Shown: positions 1 to 5,034 of the stretch, piece by piece
Layout of the letters: every line of letters starts with the position of its first letter
How positions within the stretch are numbered: position 1 is the first letter of the stretch
Notes under the pieces: model-generated
Told to the model about the DNA's origin: nothing
Databases searched by the model: none
The model's input: the letters and a program-made list of their open reading frames with translations, nothing else
From: Lachnospiraceae bacterium UBA3332
Lineage (GTDB): Bacteria > Bacillota > Clostridia > Lachnospirales > Lachnospiraceae
Reading direction: 5' to 3'
Length of the DNA: 5,034 nt
Assembly: GCA_002361095.1 (NCBI GenBank)
Contig: DERU01000082.1
Span: 2,462 to 7,495 of the forward strand
Program-made: the position numbers and the translations under genes

Positions 1-21
1 TTAAGCTGCTGCCATTGGGGC
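1..21 (+). repeat. Left copy of a 21-bp edge inverted repeat
   Basis: The first 21 bases match the reverse complement of 5009-5029 at 20 of 21 positions. The first 15 bases (TTAAGCTGCTGCCAT) are identical, position 16 differs (T here, G in the other copy) and the next five match. A match this long placed at both extreme edges is not expected by chance. Each copy starts with TTAA at its outer end. It could be the end of a transposon-like unit, the tip of a larger repeat lying outside the window, or a repeat at which an assembly broke. No transposase is visible to decide between these. Confidence 0.7.
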
Positions 22-35
22 CAAGCTGCCCCCCC
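17..35 (+). other. Small GC hairpin and C7 run next to the left repeat
   Basis: GGGGC (17-21) can pair with GCCCC (28-32) across a six-base loop, and the 3' arm runs into seven consecutive C residues (29-35). No T-run follows on either strand, so this does not look like an intrinsic terminator. It lies upstream of the predicted promoter and outside the predicted transcript. A function is not apparent. Confidence 0.3.
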
Positions 36-59
36 TGACAATGACCCGCAAATCCACGC

Positions 60-88
60 TTGACAATTTACCCTACACTTACTATGAT
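60..88 (+). promoter_or_regulatory. Near-consensus sigma-A promoter for the ltaS-like/yfhO-like unit
   Basis: A perfect -35 box TTGACA (60-65) is followed after exactly 17 bases by TATGAT (83-88), one mismatch from the consensus -10 TATAAT. Spacing and orientation fit a vegetative housekeeping promoter reading toward the first gene. Transcription would start near 94-96 and leave an untranslated leader of about 150 nt before the start at 243. With no terminator before the second gene, it is the best candidate for driving both. The boxes are seen directly; activity is inferred. Confidence 0.8.
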
Positions 89-94
89 GGTACA

Positions 95-231
95 AGGTTG
101 GTCTTGGCTAATCCGGTTTTTATGGTAAAAGTAAGGAAACGTTCAGACGAATTCTTGCGTTTTCCGCACAGACTGTACGAAAACGTGACGTTACCGCAAT
201 TTTGCAAAAGCTTTACATTATGGAAAGAAGG
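95..231 (+). other. Untranslated leader of the first gene
   Basis: This stretch between the predicted transcription start and the Shine-Dalgarno site is visibly AT-richer than the genes. It holds an 11-base interrupted palindrome AACGT-G-ACGTT (182-192). It also has an imperfect stem, GGAAACG (135-141) against CGTTTTCC (158-165), with one bulged base. I recognise no riboswitch class, T-box or terminator/antiterminator pair. An open frame starting at ATG 41 crosses it but has no ribosome site and would begin upstream of the predicted transcript, so I treat the stretch as noncoding. The palindrome could be an operator, but nothing in the window identifies a regulator. Confidence 0.4.
222..231 (+). 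promoter_or_regulatory. Ribosome binding site of the LTA-synthase-like gene
   Basis: The purine run GGAAAGAAGG contains AGAAGG (226-231), a good Shine-Dalgarno match. It ends 8 bases before a TTG at 240 and 11 bases before the ATG at 243, which is the next codon in the same frame. Spacing slightly favours TTG and codon preference favours ATG. The choice changes the protein by only one residue. Confidence 0.7.
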
Positions 232-242
232 TTCTTGTTTTG

Positions 243-2081
243 ATGAAAAAGTTTACCGGCCGGCTGCGCAGGGGGATTCCCTTTATCTGCCTGTTCCTCA
301 TTCCCATTCTCAATTTTTACTTAATGGAGGGTTACACCCACAATCCCATGGAAACCATGGCGCTTCGCGTCCATATCATGAATATCCTGCTGTTTGAAGC
401 CATGGCGCTGTTTTTAACCGCCGTCACCGGACGGATCTGCGCCGCGCTGCTTTTACAGACTGTTTTCTGCGCCGTCTACGGACTGGCAAATTATTATGTT
501 TTGGAATTCCGGGGCGCTCCCATCCAGCCCTGGGACATTCTCTCCATCAGCACCGCCGCCAGCGTAGCGGACAACTATGAATACCGCTTAGATCCTGCGG
601 CCATCCGGATCCTGCTGGGCTTTCTCCTGCTTGCGGCTGCGGAGGTTTTACTGTACAAATCCAGGATTCGCAGGCCAAAAACAGACAGCCGGCCTGTGCC
701 GGACGAAAATTTTCCGCCCAAGCACCGGATTCGTACCAAAAAGACGGCCATGCGTCTCATTCTCGGACTTTTTACGGGACTGTTCCTTTTTGGATATACC
801 AAAATGCTGCACAATGAGGAAATCGTGCAGACAAAGCTGCGGCTCTACGACAAGCTTTTCACCCCCACCACCATCCAGTACAAAAACGGCACGGTGACCG
901 CTTTTCTCATGGAACTGCAATATCTGTCCGTGGATAAACCGAAAAATTACAGCAAAGCGCAGGCCCAACAGCTTCTTTCTTCCTACCGGTCCGACGCGCC
1001 CGCGCCGGAAGAAAAGCCCAACATTATCGTGGTCATGAACGAAGCTTTTTCCGATCCGGCCGTTTTGGGGGACTTTACCGCCAGCACCGATTATATGCCT
1101 TTTGTGCACAGCCTGCTCGCCGGACGGGAAAACACAATTTCCGGAAATCTGTCCGTTTCCGTCAAAGGCGGAAACACTGCGAACACCGAATTTGAATACC
1201 TGACCGGACATTCCATGGCGTTTTTGCCCTACGGGAGCATTCCCTACCAGCAGTATATCAAGGACGACCAGCCATCCCTTGCCTCACATTTATCTTCCCT
1301 TGGCTACCATACTGTGGCCATGCACCCCTACCGGGCCGGAGGCTGGGACCGGGACACCGTATACCCGCATTTGGGGTTTGACGAAATGCATTTTCAGGAA
1401 TATTATAAGGATGCCGGCCTGGTCCGCAAATATGTCAGTGACCGAGGGGACTATGAAAAAATCATCCAGGTTTACGAAAACAAACCCCAGGGGGAACCGT
1501 TATTTCTGTTTAACGTGACCATGCAGAATCACTCTTCCTACAGCGACTGGGGGGATTATGATAATTTTTCCCCGGATATCACGGTGGAAGGTTCCGATTC
1601 CAAGCTGCTGTCTGCCTATCTTTCGCTGCTCAAACTCTCGGACACGGCGATTGAAGAACTGGTAAACTATTTTTCGGCACAGGAGGAAAAAACTGTCCTC
1701 GTCTTTTTCGGCGATCACCAGCCCACGGATTCGGTAGTAAATCCGGTCTTAAAGCTGCATCAAAAAAACTGTGAAACCCTGTCTGACGCCGAGAAAACGC
1801 TGCGTTATAAAGTACCTTTTTTCATCTGGGCCAACTTTCCCATCGGCAGCCAAAGGGGAGTGGAGACCAGCGCCAACTATCTGGCGGCGCAGACCCTTAC
1901 GGCGGCGGGCCTTCCCCAGCCGGCCTACTTCCGTTTCCTTACGGATCTGCAAACCCGGATACCGGTGGTTTGTGCCGGCCATGTACAGCTTGCCGACGGC
2001 GCCCTATCCGATGCCAAAACGCAGCAGGATGCGCTGCACGACTATCACACCCTGCAGTATTATCTGTTGACGGACCGTTAA
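243..2081 (+). CDS. LTA synthase family protein (polyglycerol-phosphate synthase, sulfatase fold)
   Basis: This is a 612-residue membrane enzyme of the LtaS type, close in length to S. aureus LtaS (646). Five hydrophobic segments (about 11-28, 45-62, 66-88, 119-138 and 170-188), with a basic loop between the fourth and fifth, place the C-terminal domain outside the cell. That domain (from about 259) is an alkaline-phosphatase/sulfatase fold with every expected landmark. NEAFSD carries metal ligand Glu267, GGNTANTEF carries catalytic Thr312, and FFGDHQP carries Asp491/His492. The substrate-pocket counterparts are His361, Trp368, Arg370 and His430. They keep nearly the same spacing as LtaS E255, T300, H347, W354, R356, H416, D475 and H476. 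LtaS enzymes transfer glycerol phosphate from phosphatidylglycerol to a growing lipoteichoic acid chain through a phospho-threonine intermediate; whether this one polymerises or primes is not visible. It is probably co-transcribed with the YfhO-like gene 83 nt downstream. ATG 243 is preferred over TTG 240. Confidence 0.93.
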   Translation: MKKFTGRLRRGIPFICLFLIPILNFYLMEGYTHNPMETMALRVHIMNILLFEAMALFLTAVTGRICAALLLQTVFCAVYGLANYYVLEFRGAPIQPWDILSISTAASVADNYEYRLDPAAIRILLGFLLLAAAEVLLYKSRIRRPKTDSRPVPDENFPPKHRIRTKKTAMRLILGLFTGLFLFGYTKMLHNEEIVQTKLRLYDKLFTPTTIQYKNGTVTAFLMELQYLSVDKPKNYSKAQAQQLLSSYRSDAPAPEEKPNIIVVMNEAFSDPAVLGDFTASTDYMPFVHSLLAGRENTISGNLSVSVKGGNTANTEFEYLTGHSMAFLPYGSIPYQQYIKDDQPSLASHLSSLGYHTVAMHPYRAGGWDRDTVYPHLGFDEMHFQEYYKDAGLVRKYVSDRGDYEKIIQVYENKPQGEPLFLFNVTMQNHSSYSDWGDYDNFSPDITVEGSDSKLLSAYLSLLKLSDTAIEELVNYFSAQEEKTVLVFFGDHQPTDSVVNPVLKLHQKNCETLSDAEKTLRYKVPFFIWANFPIGSQRGVETSANYLAAQTLTAAGLPQPAYFRFLTDLQTRIPVVCAGHVQLADGALSDAKTQQDALHDYHTLQYYLLTDR

Positions 2082-2108
2082 GCCGTCGCTATCGTTACCT
2101 TTGTTCTT

Positions 2109-2123
2109 TCCGGATTTTCCGGA
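2109..2123 (+). other. Intergenic hairpin 1 (TCCGGA repeat)
   Basis: TCCGGA (2109-2114) and TCCGGA (2118-2123) are separated by TTT. The hexamer is itself a palindrome, so the two copies can fold into a 6-bp stem with a 3-base loop. No T-run follows, so it is not a standard terminator. It lies in the 83-nt gap between the two genes and may affect mRNA stability or processing, or be incidental. Confidence 0.4.
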
Positions 2124-2135
2124 GCAGTGATTGAA

Positions 2136-2153
2136 TGCCCGCTAAGGCGGGCA
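2136..2153 (+). promoter_or_regulatory. Intergenic hairpin 2 abutting the second gene's ribosome site
   Basis: TGCCCGC (2136-2142) and GCGGGCA (2147-2153) form a perfect 7-bp GC-rich stem with a four-base loop TAAG. The last paired base, A2153, is also the first base of the Shine-Dalgarno sequence of the next gene. No U-tract follows on either strand, so termination is unlikely. The position suits a translation-tuning or mRNA-end-protecting element. It also overlaps an upstream in-frame ATG (2135), which makes that codon a poor start. The stem is seen directly; its role is inferred. Confidence 0.5.
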
Positions 2154-2159
2154 GAAAGG
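2153..2159 (+). promoter_or_regulatory. Ribosome binding site that sets the YfhO-like start at 2165
   Basis: AGAAAGG lies 5 bases before the ATG at 2165. The earlier in-frame ATG at 2135 has no purine-rich site at a proper distance and sits against the hairpin at 2136-2153. The start at 2165 is therefore the better one, and the protein then begins MKNQLSRI. Confidence 0.7.
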
Positions 2160-2164
2160 TTAAA

Positions 2165-4711
2165 ATGAAAAACCAGCTTTCCCGCATACCGTCCCGTCTG
2201 CGCAGCTTTATGGCGGATAACAAAATCTGTTTTTATTCTTTTGGGCTGCCTTTCCTTTGCATGATGGCCATTTTTATCGGAAATAAAATATTTCCTTTCG
2301 GCGACCAGAGTTTCATGCATTCGGATATGTACCACCAATATGTGCCGTTTTTGGAAGAATTTCTCCGCAAGGTACGATCGGGGGATTCCCTTTTTTATTC
2401 CCGCAATATCGGCATGGGCGCCAATTACCTTGCGCTGTATGTCTACTACAGCGCAAGTCCCTTTAACTGGCTGATGCTGCTGCTCCCTGCCCGGTTCCTC
2501 ATTGAGTTCATGAGTTACATGGTAGTGTTTAAAATCGGGCTGTGCGGTTTTACGTTCGCTTACTACTTAAAACACCGTTTTCATACCAATCATTACGCCA
2601 TTGTGCTGTTTTCCCTTTTTTATGCCATGTCCGGCTTTGTCGCCGCCTATAACTGGAATGTGATGTGGATGGACTGCCTGTTCCTTGCCCCCCTGATTTT
2701 GCTGGGGCTGGAACGTCTGGTGGAAAAAGGGCAGGGCGGCCTTTACTGTACCGCCCTTGCCCTCTCCATTCTCTCCAACTATTATATTTCCATCATGATC
2801 TGCCTTTTTCTCTGCCTCTATTTTCTGGTTCTCCTGGTACAGAATAAGGCTGCCCCGAAAGTATATGGCGCCCGTATCGGTCGTTTCGCCCTGTATTCCC
2901 TGCTGGCCGGGGGCATTGCGTGTGTGCTTTTGCTCCCTGAACTTTGCGCCATCTTTTTTACGGAATTTTCGGAATCCACCTTTCCCAAAAAGGTGAACTG
3001 GTATTTTTCCTTTCTGGATGTGCTGGCGCGGCACGCCACCGGGGTGAAGCGGGAAACCGGGCTTGACCACTGGCCGAACATTTTTTGTTCCAGCGCCGTG
3101 TTCTTCCTGATTCCCCTTTATATCCAAAACCGGAAAATCTCTTTTCGCGCCAAGTTTTCCCGGCTGCTTTTGTGCGCTTTTATGATTGTAAGTTTTTCGG
3201 TCAACACTTTAAATTTCATCTGGCACGGTTTCAATTATCCGGATTCCCTTCCGTGCAGACAATCGTTTTTGTATATTTTCCTTGTGCTGACCATGTGCTT
3301 TGAAGCGGTATACCGATTTGACGGCTTCTCCGCCTCCCAGCTTTTGCAGAGCATGGCGCTGGGCATGGGTTTTCTGCTTTTTTGTGAAAAACTGATGCAG
3401 GACGACGCCGTTTCCACCGGAATTTTTCTGCTGAGCATGGTTTTTCTTTTCTGCTACGCGCTGCTGCTTTATATCCGCAAAACCAAAACCGGTTCCCGGC
3501 AAACGGCACGGATCGCCGCAGTCGCCCTATTGGGGCTGGCAACCTTTGAAGCGACGTTTAACATGGCCTCCACCAGCGTTTCCACCACAAGCAGAAGCAA
3601 ATATCTGGAAAAAATCCCGGCCTATACGGCGCTGGCCAAACGCACCATGGAGGCGGATCCGGATTTTTACCGGTTTGAAAAAAGCAGCCGCGTTACCAAA
3701 AACGACGGCGCGCTGGCCGGATATCCCACCGCATCCCTTTTTTCCTCCACCGCCAATGCCAACGTGGAGGACTGGTATGACCGTATGGGCATGAGCGAAA
3801 GCAAGGTATTCTACTGCTTTGACGGCCAGACGCCGCTTTCCGGCGCCCTCTTAAACGTGCGCTACCTGTTTTCCAGAAGCGGCGACGAAGACCCGGCCCT
3901 CTATACGCCGATAGACCAGGAAGACGGCGTTTATTTATATAAAAATAATTATTCCCTTCCCGCCGGATATATCCTGGAGGAGGGCTGGCAGCTGTCCTCC
4001 CTCTCCCTGGCCGAAGGTACGCTGGATCCCTTCGCACTGCAAAACCGGATGACGGTCTCCGTGACAGGTTCCCCCCTTTTCGTACCGGCAGCCGTGACGG
4101 AAACCGGGGATACGGCCCGCTTTAGCGCAGACCGCGCCGGACATTATTACGCTTATTGCAAAAATACAAAAGCCGATAACGTAAGCATTGCTTCGCCCGG
4201 CCTTTCGAAAACATTTAAAAAAGTGAAATACGATTATATTCTGGATCTCGGCTTCCACGAAAGCGGAGAGCAGATCACCTTAAAAAACGAGGACGGCGGC
4301 GCGCCGGAGGCCGTAGCCGTATGGCTGGATACCAACGTACTGGCGCAGACTCTGCAGACGGTGGGCCGCCAGCCTTTCGTAGTCGATTCCCATGACTCCA
4401 CCCACGTAAAAGGCCATATCAGCGTCTCGGTTCCCGGTACCTTTGTGCTCTCCGTCGCCTATGAACCGGGCTGGAGTTTGTGGATAGACGGAAAGGAAAC
4501 CGAAATCGAGCCTTACGACGAGATGTTTATCGCTACGCCCCTGGACGCCGGGGAACATACCGTTGAAATCCGCTTTTTCCCCGCCGGACTCAGGGCCGGA
4601 ATTTTGATCAGCCTCTGCAGCCTTACGGCGCTGCTTTTCATCCTGCACGCCAAAAGGCGCAGAATGTCAAAGGCCTTATCCGATACGGAACTGGCTGACC
4701 AGCCGGTTTAA
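2165..4711 (+). CDS. YfhO family polytopic membrane protein (GT-C-type glycosyltransferase-like)
   Basis: This 848-residue protein has family hallmarks in the usual order. FGDQSFMHSDMYHQYVPF (46-62) follows the first membrane segment, then GMGANYLALYVYYSASPFNWL (83-103), NWNVMWMDCLFLAPLILLGLERL (163-185) and SNYYIS (204-209). PDSLPCRQSFLY (359-370) precedes another helix. About a dozen hydrophobic segments lie between 22 and 466. A large external region (about 467-806) follows, ending in the typical PGWSLWIDGKE and DAGEHTVEIRFFPAG beta-domain. A last helix (about 807-828) and a short basic tail close the protein. Asp47 and Asp54 in the first outer loop are candidates for the acidic residue of GT-C enzymes. 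In B. subtilis and Listeria, YfhO/GtlB is needed to add sugar to lipoteichoic acid from an undecaprenyl-phosphate sugar donor. The upstream LTA-synthase-like gene supports a related envelope role. No partner glycosyltransferase (CsbB/GtlA type) or GtcA flippase is in the window, so the sugar and acceptor are unknown. The frame is intact. Confidence 0.9.
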   Translation: MKNQLSRIPSRLRSFMADNKICFYSFGLPFLCMMAIFIGNKIFPFGDQSFMHSDMYHQYVPFLEEFLRKVRSGDSLFYSRNIGMGANYLALYVYYSASPFNWLMLLLPARFLIEFMSYMVVFKIGLCGFTFAYYLKHRFHTNHYAIVLFSLFYAMSGFVAAYNWNVMWMDCLFLAPLILLGLERLVEKGQGGLYCTALALSILSNYYISIMICLFLCLYFLVLLVQNKAAPKVYGARIGRFALYSLLAGGIACVLLLPELCAIFFTEFSESTFPKKVNWYFSFLDVLARHATGVKRETGLDHWPNIFCSSAVFFLIPLYIQNRKISFRAKFSRLLLCAFMIVSFSVNTLNFIWHGFNYPDSLPCRQSFLYIFLVLTMCFEAVYRFDGFSASQLLQSMALGMGFLLFCEKLMQDDAVSTGIFLLSMVFLFCYALLLYIRKTKTGSRQTARIAAVALLGLATFEATFNMASTSVSTTSRSKYLEKIPAYTALAKRTMEADPDFYRFEKSSRVTKNDGALAGYPTASLFSSTANANVEDWYDRMGMSESKVFYCFDGQTPLSGALLNVRYLFSRSGDEDPALYTPIDQEDGVYLYKNNYSLPAGYILEEGWQLSSLSLAEGTLDPFALQNRMTVSVTGSPLFVPAAVTETGDTARFSADRAGHYYAYCKNTKADNVSIASPGLSKTFKKVKYDYILDLGFHESGEQITLKNEDGGAPEAVAVWLDTNVLAQTLQTVGRQPFVVDSHDSTHVKGHISVSVPGTFVLSVAYEPGWSLWIDGKETEIEPYDEMFIATPLDAGEHTVEIRFFPAGLRAGILISLCSLTALLFILHAKRRRMSKALSDTELADQPV

Positions 4712-5008
4712 GGTTTTTGCCTGACCGGGCCGTTCATCGGAAATCTCTGCGCTCTTCCTGGCCGCATCGGATATCCCTGCTCCACATGCTGCCAGTTACG
4801 TACCCATACAGCCACCGCTCCTAGGTATTTCCCTCATGCCTGCCGGAAACGTCCAAACTCTGCTTCCTCTGGTTGGCGGTGGTCATTATGCCAGAAAAAC
4901 ATATCCATATATTCCTCAAATCTATTGGGGCAAAGAATTCTTAAGCAGTGTCCGCACAAAACCAGAAACGGCAGGATTAAGCAAAATTGATTTCCGGTAA
5001 CAGTTGAA
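4712..5008. other. Gene-poor 3' flank with no convincing feature
   Basis: I see no convincing gene or RNA here and no intrinsic terminator after the YfhO-like stop. The short GGCT/AGCC stem at 4693-4704 lies inside the coding end and has only a T5 tract seven bases beyond the stop, with no adjoining strong stem. A direct repeat, GGCCG(TT)CATCGGA at 4728-4741 and GGCCGCATCGGA at 4760-4771, is present. So is a 10-base palindrome AAGAATTCTT (4933-4942). On the minus strand a 60-codon frame runs from 5016 to 4834 and stays open after its TGA until 4708. It has no ribosome site and I do not recognise its product. The stretch may be a decayed remnant or plain spacer. Confidence 0.5.
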
Positions 5009-5029
5009 GCCCCCATGGCAGCAGCTTAA
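5009..5029 (-). repeat. Right copy of the 21-bp edge inverted repeat
   Basis: Read on the minus strand from 5029 inward, this copy matches positions 1-21 at 20 of 21 bases. The perfect 15-bp core and outer TTAA are the same. Five further bases (5030-5034) lie outside it and have no counterpart at the left edge because the window starts there. Together the copies bracket the whole promoter and two-gene unit in inverted orientation. Confidence 0.7.
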
Positions 5030-5034
5030 GGCGG

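Noticed and set aside
41..397. 118-codon plus-strand frame across the leader and into the first gene
   Set aside because: It has no ribosome site before ATG 41, the predicted transcript starts inside it, it overlaps the start of the well-supported first gene by over 150 bases, and its product resembles nothing I recognise.
648..1211. 187-codon minus-strand frame
   Set aside because: It lies wholly inside the LTA-synthase-like gene, whose plus-strand frame carries the family motifs. The minus-strand product is low-complexity and has no recognisable domain.
2135..2164. Upstream in-frame ATG adding ten residues to the YfhO-like protein
   Set aside because: It has no Shine-Dalgarno site at a usable distance and overlaps a GC-rich hairpin. 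ATG 2165 has AGAAAGG five bases upstream.
2567..3127. 186-codon minus-strand frame
   Set aside because: It lies opposite the membrane-rich part of the YfhO-like gene. The Gly/Lys/Gln-rich product is what antisense reading of hydrophobic codons gives.
4691..4719. Possible intrinsic terminator at the end of the YfhO-like gene
   Set aside because: Only a 4-bp stem is available, and the T5 tract is separated from it by several bases. This falls short of a Rho-independent terminator.
4941..4982. Two TTAAGC hexamers (4941-4946, 4977-4982) near the right edge repeat as possible extra copies of the repeat tip
   Set aside because: The match to the repeat does not extend usefully past the hexamer, so chance is the simpler reading.
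4812..4997. Several distant 7-bp inverted pairs (CCACCGC/GCGGTGG, CCTGCCG/CGGCAGG, CCGGAAA/TTTCCGG) as a possible structured RNA
   Set aside because: Two to three such pairs are expected by chance in about 300 bases, they cross one another, and the loops are long. They do not form a coherent fold.

Overview
The window most likely comes from a Gram-positive (Firmicutes) chromosome, probably a clostridial or Lachnospiraceae-like lineage. This is inferred from the two proteins, an LtaS-type polyglycerol-phosphate synthase and a YfhO-family membrane protein. AG-rich Shine-Dalgarno sites, a TTGACA/TATGAT promoter and roughly balanced GC with GC-rich third codon positions are consistent with that. 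No species can be named from the sequence.

Layout, left to right. Positions 1-59 hold the left copy of an inverted repeat and a short C-rich stretch. Positions 60-88 carry a near-consensus sigma-A promoter, followed by a leader of about 150 nt. Positions 243-2081 encode an LTA-synthase-family enzyme with five membrane segments and an external sulfatase-fold domain whose metal and substrate residues are intact. An 83-nt gap with two compact hairpins leads into 2165-4711, a large YfhO-family polytopic protein. Positions 4712-5034 contain no convincing gene and end in the inverted copy of the left-edge repeat.

The two genes are co-directional with no terminator visible between them, so they probably form one transcript read from the promoter at 60-88. 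In characterised Firmicutes, LtaS polymerises glycerol phosphate from phosphatidylglycerol on the outer face of the membrane. YfhO proteins (B. subtilis YfhO, Listeria GtlB) are needed to glycosylate that polymer. The pair therefore reads as a cell-envelope module that makes and possibly decorates a glycerol-phosphate polymer. The specific substrates here are inference.

I found no CRISPR array, tRNA, rRNA, phage gene or transposase. The least explained signal is the 20-of-21-base inverted repeat at the two window edges. It could be the ends of a mobile or rearranged unit, or repeats at which the sequence was cut.
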